DNA from: Bacillota bacterium
Lineage (GTDB): Bacteria; Bacillota; Desulfotomaculia; Desulfotomaculales; Desulfotomaculaceae
NCBI GenBank assembly: GCA_023481335.1
Contig: JAMCWI010000162.1
Span: 1-14,489, forward strand
DNA: 14,489 bases
Direction: 5' to 3'
Made by a program: the position numbers and the translations under genes. Shown here piece by piece: positions 6,774-14,407 of this stretch. Within the stretch, counting starts at the first letter, position 1. Each line of letters begins with the position of its first letter. The notes under the pieces were generated by a model. It saw nothing but the letters and a program-made list of their open reading frames with translations, had not been told where the DNA came from and made no database searches.

Positions 6774-8093
6774 GGGGAGAAATTCCATTTCGATGCGCCG
6801 GACGGTGTTTTTTTCAATTTCTGTAAGGGTAAAAAGAATGTTTTTATATTGAATCCTTTGGCCTAACTCCGGCCTTTTATGGGATTCTTCCAAAAACCAG
6901 CCGGCCAGGGTGAAAACGCCCTTTGCCTCCAAATCCAAACCGAAATCCAGGTTTAAATCCGCAATGGGGTACCGGGCATCCAGAGAATATTTGTTTTTTT
7001 CGAGAACTTCTATGGTGTTGCGTTCCTCATCGTGTTCATCCTGTATTTCTCCGACAATTTCCTCCAGAATATCCTCGATGGTTAAAAGACCCGCAGTGCC
7101 GCCGTATTCGTCCACAACCACGGCCAGCTGGGTTTTATTCCTTTGCATTTTTTTCAATATCTCATCAATGGAGGTTAATTCTGTTACCACCATCAGTGGG
7201 CGAAGGGCTTGCTTTAAAAATTTTTCTAAACTTAAGAGATTAAGGTCCAGGGAACCGCTAAAGCACAAATCCTTGGTATTGACATAGCCCACAATACGGT
7301 CCTTATCCCCTTCACAAACCGGATAGCGAGCGTATTTTTCCTCGGTAATCATCTTCAGGTTTTCTTCCCAACTCAGGTTGGTAAACAGGCACACCATATC
7401 TGTCCGGGGCACCATGATTTCACCGGCCACCCGGTCTGCAAAATGCAGGCAGTTGCGGGCTAGCTGCAGCTCGGTTTGGGTGATTTCCCCACCCTCATGG
7501 CTTTGCAGCAGAATCATTCGGATTTCTTCCTCCGAATGGATTTCGTGGTGCTCCGAAACTGCTTGCAAACCCATTAATTTAATGAGTTGACCGGCGGCAC
7601 CGTTTAAAATCCAGATGATTGGATACATGATTCTATAGAACAAAATCAGAGGGGGGGAAAGGGCCAGCGTTACCTGTTCAGCCCGCTGTATGGCCAGGGT
7701 CTTGGGAGCCAGTTCCCCCACCACCACGTGCAGAAAGGAAATCGTTGCAAAACCGATGATGAAGGATATACCTTCGGAAACAGTCCTTGGCAAATCCAAA
7801 TAACGAATCACCGGTTCAATTAAATCCGCTACGGCGGGCTTACCCAGCCAGCCCAGTGCCAAGGCCGTCAGGGTAATGCCCAACTGACAGGCAGAAAGGT
7901 AGCCATCGAGGTTATGAATGACCCTTCTTGCAGCTGCCGCTCTTTTATTGCCCTCCTGAATCAGTTGTTCAATCCTGGAGTCCCGCACTTTGACAACGGC
8001 AAATTCGGCCGCTACGAAAAATGCGGTGGCAGCAATCAAAAGCGCAACCAGAAAAAGGTTAATAAAAGTGATCACGGTTTCAAATCCTTCCAT
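6759..8093 (-). CDS. CNNM/CorC-family membrane protein with CBS domains (second paralogue)
   Basis: A 444-residue protein with the same layout as its neighbour. The DUF21/CNNM membrane domain carries GELAPKTLA (126-134), followed by the CBS pair with VVDEYGGTAGLLTIEDILEE and the C-terminal CorC/HlyC domain. It is a clear but diverged paralogue (for example FFVAAEFAVVKVR here and LFVAAEFAFVKVR there). Likely role: divalent-cation (Mg2+) export or homeostasis at the cytoplasmic membrane. ATG 8093 has no good ribosome site. An in-frame GTG at 8075 preceded by AAGGA (9-base spacing) is a plausible alternative start that would remove six residues. The final residues RGEK and the TGA stop are encoded by the heptamer-repeat element. 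Confidence 0.88.
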   Translation of the reverse strand: MEGFETVITFINLFLVALLIAATAFFVAAEFAVVKVRDSRIEQLIQEGNKRAAAARRVIHNLDGYLSACQLGITLTALALGWLGKPAVADLIEPVIRYLDLPRTVSEGISFIIGFATISFLHVVVGELAPKTLAIQRAEQVTLALSPPLILFYRIMYPIIWILNGAAGQLIKLMGLQAVSEHHEIHSEEEIRMILLQSHEGGEITQTELQLARNCLHFADRVAGEIMVPRTDMVCLFTNLSWEENLKMITEEKYARYPVCEGDKDRIVGYVNTKDLCFSGSLDLNLLSLEKFLKQALRPLMVVTELTSIDEILKKMQRNKTQLAVVVDEYGGTAGLLTIEDILEEIVGEIQDEHDEERNTIEVLEKNKYSLDARYPIADLNLDFGLDLEAKGVFTLAGWFLEESHKRPELGQRIQYKNILFTLTEIEKNTVRRIEMEFLPRGEK

Positions 8094-8198
8094 ATATAGC
8101 TGAGTTTATTATGCTCCAAAATAAAAAATCTTACTTATAAAGTGGTACGATGCCAGGTTAAAGGGAAATTAATGGTCCAACAGAACAGAAGTTTGTAG

Positions 8199-8204
8199 TA
8201 TAAT
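8199..8204 (+). promoter_or_regulatory. Possible -10 box of the ruvCAB operon
   Basis: A perfect TATAAT at 8199-8204, 29 bases before the ruvC ATG. No convincing -35 box is seen at the usual distance. Confidence 0.4.
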
Positions 8205-8233
8205 ATTGGCAGTCAGGTAATTTGGGGGTCAAA

Positions 8234-8725
8234 ATGATTATATTGGGAATTGATCCGGGCACCGCCATTACCGGTTTTGGTTTGGTGGAGTACCTGGGAA
8301 ACCGTTATAAACCCATCGCTTACAGCTGCCTCCGGACGGGTTCCGGCCTTCCGCTGGACCTGCGATTGCAAAGAATATATCGGGGGTTGCAGGAGATTAT
8401 TGCCCGGTACAGACCTGATTCTATGGCTGTGGAAGAATTGTTCTTCAATAATAATGCCCGCACGGCCCTGGCGGTGGGTCATGCCAGGGGAATTGCCATG
8501 CTGGCCGGGGCCAATGCCGGCATTCCGGTGGCAGAGTATACCCCGTTACAGGTTAAACAAGCAGTGGCTGGTTACGGCAAAGCCGATAAACAACAGGTTC
8601 AATTTATGGTAAAAACCCTTCTCTGCTTGCAGGAGATTCCCAAACCAGACGATGTGGCAGATGCCCTCGCCATCGCCATTTGCCATGCCCATTGGATTTC
8701 AGCACCGGGAGGTTTGCAACGATGA
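8234..8725 (+). CDS. ruvC: Crossover junction endodeoxyribonuclease RuvC
   Basis: A 163-residue Holliday-junction resolvase that cuts four-way junctions symmetrically, working with RuvAB. The four acidic active-site positions are present: D7 in GIDPGT, E67/E68 in VEELFF, and D140 and D143 in KPDDVADALAIA. Length is typical. Start: ATG 8234, shortly after a weak GGGGGT ribosome site (8224-8229). The in-frame TTG at 8222 overlaps it and is rejected. The stop overlaps the ruvA start as ATGA, so ruvC-ruvA are translationally coupled. Confidence 0.97.
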   Translation: MIILGIDPGTAITGFGLVEYLGNRYKPIAYSCLRTGSGLPLDLRLQRIYRGLQEIIARYRPDSMAVEELFFNNNARTALAVGHARGIAMLAGANAGIPVAEYTPLQVKQAVAGYGKADKQQVQFMVKTLLCLQEIPKPDDVADALAIAICHAHWISAPGGLQR

Positions 8726-9321
8726 TAGCTTATATTCAAGGAGTGCTGGCTGCCGGTAGGTCTGGGGCGGCCGTGATTGACGTTCAGGGTATCGGTTATC
8801 ATATCCATATACCGCTAACCACCAAACTGCCCCCCGTGGGACAGGTATTCAAACTGCATACCCACATGGCTGTGCGGGAAGATGGTATTCAGTTTTATGG
8901 TTTCTCTGATGAGGAACAACGGTATTGCTTTCTGTCGCTGCTGGATGTGGCGGGGGTAGGCCCCAAGGTGGCCCTGGCGGTGGTTTCCCACTTGTCCCCG
9001 GAGAGCCTGCGCACAGTCATTGCCGACGGGGATGTTAACCAACTGGTTAAAGTGCCGGGGGTGGGCAAAAAAACCGCCCAGCGAATCCTGCTGGAACTGA
9101 AGGACAAACTGCCGGGACCTCTCAACCTATCCGGCGAGATGAATGATGTCAATATGCCTGCAGCCTACGGCCAGGAAGAAGAGGCCGTTGTGGCCTTGCT
9201 GTCGCTGGGTTATTCCCGGAATGAAGCCAGGGATGCAGTAAGAAGGGCCTATGAGAAAAACCCGTTTGCAGATGCAGCAGTGCTGATCAAAGCAGCTCTC
9301 AAAGAACTGATGCCACTATAG
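8722..9321 (+). CDS. ruvA: Holliday junction DNA helicase subunit RuvA
   Basis: A 199-residue junction-binding protein. It has an N-terminal OB-fold (MIAYIQGVL...), two helix-hairpin-helix motifs around DVAGVGPKVA (75-84) and KVPGVGKKTAQ (110-120), and a C-terminal domain III (about 150-199) that contacts RuvB. RuvA tetramers hold the junction open and load the RuvB motor for branch migration. ATG 8722 is chosen because the standard N-terminus begins there and GGGAGG (8707-8712) lies 9 bases upstream. An in-frame ATG at 8680 inside ruvC is rejected. It overlaps ruvC by 4 bases and is followed by ruvB after 18 bases. Confidence 0.97.
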   Translation: MIAYIQGVLAAGRSGAAVIDVQGIGYHIHIPLTTKLPPVGQVFKLHTHMAVREDGIQFYGFSDEEQRYCFLSLLDVAGVGPKVALAVVSHLSPESLRTVIADGDVNQLVKVPGVGKKTAQRILLELKDKLPGPLNLSGEMNDVNMPAAYGQEEEAVVALLSLGYSRNEARDAVRRAYEKNPFADAAVLIKAALKELMPL

Positions 9322-9339
9322 GAGTCCGGGAGGTAAACC

Positions 9340-10374
9340 ATGACCGAAAGACTGGTATCTGCAGCCGTACAAACCGAAGATAACGACATGGAAACGAGTT
9401 TGCGTCCCAGGAGATTAAATGAATATATCGGACAGCAAAGGGTAAAAGAAACCGTCTCCATATTTGTGGAGGCGGCAAAACAAAGGGGCGAGTCCCTGGA
9501 TCATGTGCTGTTGTTCGGTCCGCCCGGTTTGGGGAAAACCACCCTCAGCAACATCATTGCCAATGAGATGGGGGTCAATATCCGCATCACTTCCGGGCCG
9601 GCCATTGAAAGGCAGGGGGACCTGGCGGCCATCCTTACCAACCTCTCCCAGGGGGATGTGCTTTTTATTGACGAAATACACCGCCTAAGCCGGGCCGTGG
9701 AGGAAATCCTGTACCCGGCCATGGAAGATTATGCACTGGATATTGTGCTGGGGAAGGGTCCCGGCGCTCGCTCCATTCGGTTGGAACTGCCTAAATTTAC
9801 ACTCATCGGCGCCACCACCAGGGCAGGCATGCTGGCCTCGCCCCTGCGGGATCGTTTTGGCATTATCAGCCGCCTGGAATTTTACAACAGCGAAGACCTG
9901 GCCAAAATTGTCAACCGGGCTGCCGGCATCCTTCAGGTGCCCATCGAGGACTCAGGTGCCGCAGAGATTGCTCGCCGCTCCCGGGGCACCCCCCGGGTGG
10001 CCAATCGGCTGTTGAAGAGGGTGCGGGACTACGCCCAGGTGAGGGCGGCCGGAGAGATTACCGCCGCAGTGGCAGCAGAGGCACTGGAATTCTTTGAGGT
10101 TGACCCGCTGGGGCTGGATCATACCGACCGGCGGCTGCTGCGTGCGGTCATTGAAAAATTTAACGGCGGACCGGTGGGGCTGGATACCATTGCGGCGGCC
10201 ATCAGTGAAGAAGCGGATACCGTAGAAGATGTTTTAGAACCCTTCCTGATGCAATTGGGTTTTATCACCCGCACACCCCGGGGCAGAATGGTGACGCCCC
10301 AGACCTACCGGCACCTGGGCATACCTCTTAAGACCGATGCCCCGGGAGATGTCGAACAAAACACCTTGTTTTAG
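9340..10374 (+). CDS. ruvB: Holliday junction branch migration ATPase RuvB
   Basis: A 344-residue AAA+ motor that forms hexamers on RuvA-bound junctions. Visible motifs: Walker A GPPGLGKTT (60-68), Walker B LFIDEIHRL (about 108-116), sensor-1 region IGATTRAG, the arginine-finger segment SPLRDRFG, and sensor-2 GTPRVANRLL. The C-terminal winged-helix domain ends with RTPRGRMVTPQTYRHLG. Length and both ends are normal. The ribosome site GGGAGG (9328-9333) is 6 bases from the ATG. No terminator is seen directly after it, so transcription may run on into the coiled-coil gene. Confidence 0.98.
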   Translation: MTERLVSAAVQTEDNDMETSLRPRRLNEYIGQQRVKETVSIFVEAAKQRGESLDHVLLFGPPGLGKTTLSNIIANEMGVNIRITSGPAIERQGDLAAILTNLSQGDVLFIDEIHRLSRAVEEILYPAMEDYALDIVLGKGPGARSIRLELPKFTLIGATTRAGMLASPLRDRFGIISRLEFYNSEDLAKIVNRAAGILQVPIEDSGAAEIARRSRGTPRVANRLLKRVRDYAQVRAAGEITAAVAAEALEFFEVDPLGLDHTDRRLLRAVIEKFNGGPVGLDTIAAAISEEADTVEDVLEPFLMQLGFITRTPRGRMVTPQTYRHLGIPLKTDAPGDVEQNTLF

Positions 10375-10425
10375 TGATTCACATGGTGTAATGTGGTTAT
10401 TAAATATCCTGTGAGGAGGATCATA

Positions 10426-10788
10426 ATGAGTGAGGAACGCCTGGAACGGTTAGAAAACCTAATGATGGATTTAATCAAAATGGTAGGTGCTAACAATGCT
10501 GTGGTGGCAGAAATGAAAACCGATGTTGCAGGGTTGAAAACTGATGTAGCAGGGTTAAAAATCGATGTTGCGGGATTGAAAACAGATGTTGCAGGATTGA
10601 AAAAAACTCAAGAGTTATTCAGGGAAGAGTTGTTTACTCAATCCGCAAGAATGGATGATATGCGAAAAGATATCCGGGAAATCAAGGAACGGCTGTTTGA
10701 TGTCAATATGAATGCCAATTATGCAGTCAGTATGGCCACCAGGCATGATAAGGAAATATTCATAATGAAAGAAAAGCTTTCGCTGTAA
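10426..10788 (+). CDS. Small coiled-coil protein with heptad repeats, function unknown
   Basis: A 120-residue, highly charged protein with no signal peptide, membrane segment or recognisable enzyme motif. Residues 31-58 are four consecutive 7-residue units KTDVAGL (one copy KIDVAGL), which put hydrophobic V and L at heptad spacing and predict a coiled coil. The flanks (RLERLENLMMDLIKMV; MRKDIREIKERL) are also amphipathic helices. It may be a scaffold or oligomerisation protein; no function can be assigned. ATG 10426 is set by AGGAGG (10414-10419), 6 bases upstream. It lies between ruvB and queH, where the B. subtilis order has neither this gene nor queH, so it is a lineage-specific insertion into the conserved block. 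Confidence 0.8.
   Translation: MSEERLERLENLMMDLIKMVGANNAVVAEMKTDVAGLKTDVAGLKIDVAGLKTDVAGLKKTQELFREELFTQSARMDDMRKDIREIKERLFDVNMNANYAVSMATRHDKEIFIMKEKLSL
10516..10599 (+). repeat. Four tandem 21-bp repeats inside the coiled-coil gene
   Basis: Units 10516-10536, 10537-10557, 10558-10578 and 10579-10599 each encode K-x-D-V-A-G-L. They differ mainly at third codon positions plus one T-to-I change. The repeat unit equals one coiled-coil heptad. Confidence 0.93.
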
Positions 10789-10812
10789 CCGGCAGGAAAT
10801 AACGGAATAGGA

Positions 10813-10818
10813 TATACT
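10813..10818 (+). promoter_or_regulatory. Possible -10 box before queH
   Basis: TATACT at 10813-10818 lies in the 72-base gap between the coiled-coil gene and queH, 42 bases before the ATG. No -35 box is evident. Confidence 0.25.
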
Positions 10819-10860
10819 ATAGAAGGCAACCTCATTATTTCATAGGCAAAGGGAATTCAT

Positions 10861-11439
10861 ATGAAAAAAATCCTGCTGCACACCTGTTGCGGACCCTGTT
10901 CCATATATCCTCTAAGCAGTCTGCGGGACAAAGACTTTGATGTATACGGCCTGTTTTACAACCCCAATATACATCCCTACAAAGAGTTTAAAAAAAGACA
11001 GGATCAATTGGAGCAGTTTGCCCAGCAGCAAAATTGGCAAGTCATTTATGATGATGAATACCGCCTGGATGAATACCTGCAGGAAGTGGTTCACCGGGAG
11101 GCCAGGCGCTGCCAAATGTGCTACAACATGCGTCTGAGAAAAACGGCTCAAATGGCGAAAAAAGGAAATTTCGAAGCCTTTTCCACCACGTTGCTGGTCA
11201 GTCCCTTTCAAAAACATGAATTGATAAAAGAATTTGGGGAAAACTTGGCGGAGCAGTATGGAGTGCCCTTTTACTATGAAGATTTTCGCCCCGGCTTCAA
11301 AGAAGCCACAGCCAAATCAAAGGAATTGGAGATGTACCGCCAGCAGTACTGCGGTTGCATTTACAGTGAGAGGGATCGCTACTATCGGCCCAATAAAGGT
11401 GCCAAGGACAAAGGTGGGAGACAAAATGGTACCCTTTGA
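10861..11439 (+). CDS. queH: Epoxyqueuosine reductase QueH
   Basis: A 192-residue protein of the QueH (formerly DUF208) family, which reduces epoxyqueuosine to queuosine in tRNA and is unrelated to QueG. The metal/cluster and redox cysteines are in the family pattern: HTCCGPCS (C9, C10, C13), CQMC (C84, C87) and YCGC (C164, C166). QueH uses an iron-sulfur cluster, which fits an anaerobe. ATG 10861 follows AAAGGGA (10848-10854) by 6 bases. The end overlaps the DUF2905 gene by 14 bases. With queA and tgt just downstream, the locus encodes the three last steps of queuosine synthesis. Confidence 0.95.
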   Translation: MKKILLHTCCGPCSIYPLSSLRDKDFDVYGLFYNPNIHPYKEFKKRQDQLEQFAQQQNWQVIYDDEYRLDEYLQEVVHREARRCQMCYNMRLRKTAQMAKKGNFEAFSTTLLVSPFQKHELIKEFGENLAEQYGVPFYYEDFRPGFKEATAKSKELEMYRQQYCGCIYSERDRYYRPNKGAKDKGGRQNGTL

Positions 11440-11650
11440 ATCGATGGCCCGCATACTTGTTTTTGCCGGTGTGATCATGATGGTGCTGGGAGGGTTGCTG
11501 CTGTTGGCCGGCAAAATTCCGGGCATTGGCAAACTGCCGGGAGACATTTTTATTCAGAGAGGAAATTTCTCCTTTTACTTTCCGGTGGTAACTTCCATTG
11601 TACTGAGTATTCTTCTAACACTGGTTTTAAACTTATTTTTTAGACGGTAG
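11426..11650 (+). CDS. Small DUF2905-family membrane protein
   Basis: A 74-residue protein with two predicted membrane helices (about 9-29 and 51-71) joined by the conserved loop GKIPGIGKLPGDIFIQRGN, which matches the DUF2905 family. The function of that family is not known to me. The start ATG 11426 lies within the end of queH and is preceded by GGGAG (11416-11420), so it is probably translated from the queH message by coupling. A terminator follows. Members of this family often lie between ruvB and queA in related Firmicutes by my recollection; this has not been checked. Confidence 0.87.
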   Translation: MVPFESMARILVFAGVIMMVLGGLLLLAGKIPGIGKLPGDIFIQRGNFSFYFPVVTSIVLSILLTLVLNLFFRR

Positions 11651-11671
11651 TTCCTATCTGGCATATAATTA

Positions 11672-11699
11672 ATGCCCTGTTGAGAGCAGGGTGTTTTTT
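11672..11699 (+). terminator. Rho-independent terminator after queH and the DUF2905 gene
   Basis: Stem ATGCCCTG (11672-11679) / CAGGGTGT (11687-11694), eight pairs including two G-T, 7-base loop, then six T (11694-11699). It separates the upstream genes from queA-tgt. Confidence 0.8.
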
Positions 11700-11804
11700 A
11701 TTGCCTATCTGAATGCTGGTAAATTTTACACCTTTGGCAGGGATTTGGCTTAAAATATCGAAAATATGTTAAGTTGCGATCTAATGAGCTTCTGTTAGGG
11801 AAAT

Positions 11805-11861
11805 TATAATCATAACCTCCTTAGGGCGAGGGGTTATCCAGATTGGGTTATAGCCTAGGAG
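11805..11861 (+). promoter_or_regulatory. Possible promoter and structured leader of queA-tgt
   Basis: A perfect TATAAT lies at 11805-11810, without a clear -35 box. A hairpin follows: ATAACC-(T)-CCT (11812-11821) pairs with AGGGGTTAT (11829-11837). An alternative pairing, CTCCTTAGG (11817-11825) with CCTAGGAG (11854-11861), excludes the first. The remaining bases up to the queA ribosome site show nothing further. Whether this is regulatory is unknown. Confidence 0.35.
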
Positions 11862-11927
11862 AAATTCTGGAATACTAGTATGGATGTTAGATTTGCCTTT
11901 GTATATGGGAATAAAGGAGCCATTTAT

Positions 11928-12953
11928 TTGAAATTATCGGATTTTGATTTTCAGTTGCCCGAAGAACTGATTGCCCAGGAGCCTATAGAAAAACGGGATC
12001 AATCCAGACTTATGGTGGTTTATCGGGACAGTCAGGAAATAGAACATAAAACCTTTAGGGAAATCATAGATTACATGCGGCCAGGGGATATGCTGGTAAT
12101 GAATGAGAGTAAGGTTCTGCCCGCCCGCATTTTAGGCAACAGGACCTCCACCGGAGCCAAAATTGAAGTACTGCTGCTGCGACAGGTGGCGCCGAACCGG
12201 TGGGAGGCCCTGGTTAAGCCGGGAAAGAAGGCCAGAACGGGGGACACCCTGGATTTCGGAAACGGGTTGATGTCCGGAACCATCCTTGAATATACCGATG
12301 TTGGGGGGCGTATCATCGAATTCAGTTGCCAGGGACCTTTCCTGCAAGTACTGGAGCAGATCGGTACCATGCCCCTGCCGCCTTATATAAAAAAACCTCT
12401 GGCCGACCAGCAGCGCTATCAAACCGTTTATGCCCGGCAAGAGGGGTCTGCAGCCGCACCCACCGCGGGACTCCATTTTACCCGTGAGTTATTGGATGAA
12501 ATTAGAGCCAAGGGAGTTAAAACCGCAACGGTTTTATTGCACGTGGGTCTAGGTACCTTCCGACCCGTTCAGGTGGAGGACATCAACCGGCACACCATGC
12601 ATCAGGAATACTTTGAAGTTACCCCTCAGGCGGCAGAAGCGATAAACCAAGCAAAGCGGCAGGGAGGGCGGGTCATCGCCGTGGGTACCACCAGCGTTAG
12701 AACCCTGGAAACCTCCAGCGACGAAAAGGGACGCGTGCTGCCCGGCTCCGGCATGACCGATATCTTTATTTACCCCGGTTATCGATATAAAGTCATTGAC
12801 GGACTGATTACCAATTTTCACCTGCCCAAGTCCACACTCCTTATGTTGGTGAGTGCTTTAACAAGCCGGGAGAAAATCTTGGCGGCCTACGGGGTGGCGG
12901 TACAGGAAAGATATCGCTTTTTTAGCTTTGGTGATGCTATGCTCATTATATAA
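11928..12953 (+). CDS. queA: S-adenosylmethionine:tRNA ribosyltransferase-isomerase QueA
   Basis: A 341-residue enzyme that transfers and rearranges the ribosyl part of S-adenosylmethionine onto preQ1 in tRNA to give epoxyqueuosine. Family blocks: LSDFDFQLPEELIAQEP at the start, LVMNESKVLPARI, AAPTAGLHFT, LHVGLGTFRPV, and TNFHLPKSTLLMLVSA near the end. The start is TTG 11928, which gives the standard QueA N-terminus and lies 8 bases after AAAGGAG (11913-11919). The in-frame ATG at 11880 would add 16 atypical residues, lacks a ribosome site and spans this site. tgt begins 14 bases after the stop, so the two form one operon. Confidence 0.96.
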   Translation: MKLSDFDFQLPEELIAQEPIEKRDQSRLMVVYRDSQEIEHKTFREIIDYMRPGDMLVMNESKVLPARILGNRTSTGAKIEVLLLRQVAPNRWEALVKPGKKARTGDTLDFGNGLMSGTILEYTDVGGRIIEFSCQGPFLQVLEQIGTMPLPPYIKKPLADQQRYQTVYARQEGSAAAPTAGLHFTRELLDEIRAKGVKTATVLLHVGLGTFRPVQVEDINRHTMHQEYFEVTPQAAEAINQAKRQGGRVIAVGTTSVRTLETSSDEKGRVLPGSGMTDIFIYPGYRYKVIDGLITNFHLPKSTLLMLVSALTSREKILAAYGVAVQERYRFFSFGDAMLII

Positions 12954-12967
12954 GCACAGGAGGAACC

Positions 12968-14080
12968 ATGCCAGTTAAGATCACCATTGAAAAGGAAGAA
13001 AAGCATACCAGGGCCAGACTGGGTAAGCTCTCTACCCCCCATGGGGAAGTGGAGACACCCATTTTTATGCCCGTTGGCACCCAGGCAACGGTGAAAACCA
13101 TGACCCCTGAAGAAGTATGGGAAACCGGTGGCAGACTGATACTCAGCAACACCTATCATCTCTATCTGCGTCCGGGACATGAATTGGTCAAACAAGCCGG
13201 TGGACTTCATAAATTTATGAACTGGCACGGCCCCATTTTGACCGACAGCGGCGGGTTTCAGGTTTTTAGTTTAGGCCCCCTGCGAACCATCTCGGAAGAC
13301 GGGGTGGAGTTTCGATCCCATATAGACGGCTCCAAGCATTTCTTTACACCGGAAAAGGTGATGGAGATTGAGGAAGCCCTGGGGGCCGATATCGCCATGG
13401 CCTTTGATGAATGTGCGCCTTACCCCTGTGAAAAGGAGTATGCTTTGGCGGCTTTGGAACGCACCACCCGTTGGGCGGAACGCTGCCAAAAGGCCCACAA
13501 AAGACAAGACCAGGCACTTTTCGGCATTATCCAGGGGGGTGTCTTTAATGACCTGCGGGAACGCAGCGCCCGGGAATTAATTGCCATGGACTTTCCGGGC
13601 TATGGCATCGGGGGGCTTTCGGTGGGGGAACCGAAGGAACTGATGTACGATGTTTTGGACCATTTGATTCCCATTATGCCAAAAGACAAACCACGCTACC
13701 TGATGGGAGTGGGCTCCCCCGACTGCCTTATAGAAGGTGTGGTGCGGGGTGTCGATATGTTTGACTGTGTGCTGCCAACCCGCATCGCCCGCAATGGCAC
13801 CGTATTTACCCAAAAGGGCAAGCTCACTGTCCGCAATGCCGAATACGCCAGGGATTTCCGGCCTATGGATGAACAATGTGATTGCTGCGCCTGCCGCAAC
13901 TACAGCCGGGCCTACATCCGCCATTTAATTAAGGCCGATGAGATTTTGGGCATACGCCTGACAACCATACATAATTTGCATTTTATCCAGCATTTGATGG
14001 GTAAGATAAAAGAAGCCATCCGGCAGGACAGGCTGTTGGAATACAGGGAGGAATTTTTGGCACATTTTAATGCAGGTTAA
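12968..14080 (+). CDS. tgt: Queuine/preQ1 tRNA-ribosyltransferase (tRNA-guanine transglycosylase)
   Basis: A 370-residue enzyme that exchanges guanine 34 of GUN-anticodon tRNAs for preQ1. Catalytic residues are visible: general acid/base D93 in TDSGGFQVFS, and the nucleophile D266 in VDMFDCVLPTRIARNGT. The zinc site has C304, C306, C309 and H335. GGLSVGEPK and the substrate-binding FDECAPYP segment are also present. Length is normal. AGGAGG (12958-12963) lies 4 bases before the ATG. Its product is the substrate of QueA, encoded immediately upstream, and QueH then finishes queuosine. Confidence 0.98.
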   Translation: MPVKITIEKEEKHTRARLGKLSTPHGEVETPIFMPVGTQATVKTMTPEEVWETGGRLILSNTYHLYLRPGHELVKQAGGLHKFMNWHGPILTDSGGFQVFSLGPLRTISEDGVEFRSHIDGSKHFFTPEKVMEIEEALGADIAMAFDECAPYPCEKEYALAALERTTRWAERCQKAHKRQDQALFGIIQGGVFNDLRERSARELIAMDFPGYGIGGLSVGEPKELMYDVLDHLIPIMPKDKPRYLMGVGSPDCLIEGVVRGVDMFDCVLPTRIARNGTVFTQKGKLTVRNAEYARDFRPMDEQCDCCACRNYSRAYIRHLIKADEILGIRLTTIHNLHFIQHLMGKIKEAIRQDRLLEYREEFLAHFNAG

Positions 14081-14088
14081 TTTTTCTT

Positions 14089-14117
14089 CCTTTGGCAGGG
14101 AAAACCTCCCTCCAAGG
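14089..14117 (+). other. Hairpin between tgt and yajC
   Basis: CCTTTGG-C-AGGGA (14089-14101) pairs with TCCCT-CCAAGG (14107-14117): 11 pairs, one bulged T, one bulged C, 5-base loop. A T5 run comes only 8 bases later (14126-14130), so it is a doubtful terminator and may instead be an intercistronic or leader structure of yajC. Confidence 0.5.
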
Positions 14118-14155
14118 AGAAGTTGTTTTTATGATAGCAGAAAGGAGGGTTTACA

Positions 14156-14407
14156 GTGGATTTCGGACCGCAAACAGCTTCCATCATCTATATTGTCGCG
14201 TTATTCGCCATTCTTTATTTCTTAATGATCAGGCCCCAGCAAAAAAGACAGAAGCAGCATGCTGCCATGATCAAAGGACTGAATGTCGGTGACAATATCA
14301 TTACCGTTGGGGGACTTCTTGGCTCCATCGTAAAGATTAAAGATAATACCGTTGTCATAAGAGTGGCCTACTCTATCATTGGTTGCATTTACACCTGTTT
14401 TGTCTGA
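14156..14407 (+). CDS. yajC: YajC, Sec translocase accessory subunit, with an abnormal, probably interrupted C-terminus
   Basis: An 83-codon frame starting at GTG 14156, 7 bases after AAAGGAGG (14141-14148). Residues 1-71 are typical YajC: one membrane helix (about 8-25) ending in the FLMIRPQQKRQKQ signature, then the soluble KGLNVGDNIITVGGLLGSIVKI domain to VIRVA. YajC binds SecDF-YidC and assists protein export; following tgt is its usual place. After A71 (base 14368) the family would continue with an acidic/hydrophobic strand such as DNVKIE, but here it reads YSIIGCIYTCFV and stops. The conserved last strand and helix are missing, so the gene is probably interrupted at about 14369. The product may be non-functional or only partly functional. 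Confidence 0.85.
   Translation: MDFGPQTASIIYIVALFAILYFLMIRPQQKRQKQHAAMIKGLNVGDNIITVGGLLGSIVKIKDNTVVIRVAYSIIGCIYTCFV

Noticed and set aside
10516..10599. CRISPR array from the 21-bp repeats
   Set aside because: The repeats are directly abutting without spacers, in frame and encode a coiled-coil heptad.
11880..11927. N-terminal extension of QueA from ATG 11880
   Set aside because: The 16 extra residues are not QueA-like, no ribosome site precedes the ATG, and a perfect AAAGGAG lies before TTG 11928, where the family N-terminus begins.
11805..11927. preQ1 riboswitch before queA
   Set aside because: I could not find the conserved preQ1 aptamer blocks; only generic alternative stems are present.
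14092..14292. Plus-strand frame overlapping the start of yajC
   Set aside because: It runs through a hairpin and out of frame across YajC; no ribosome site and no recognisable protein.
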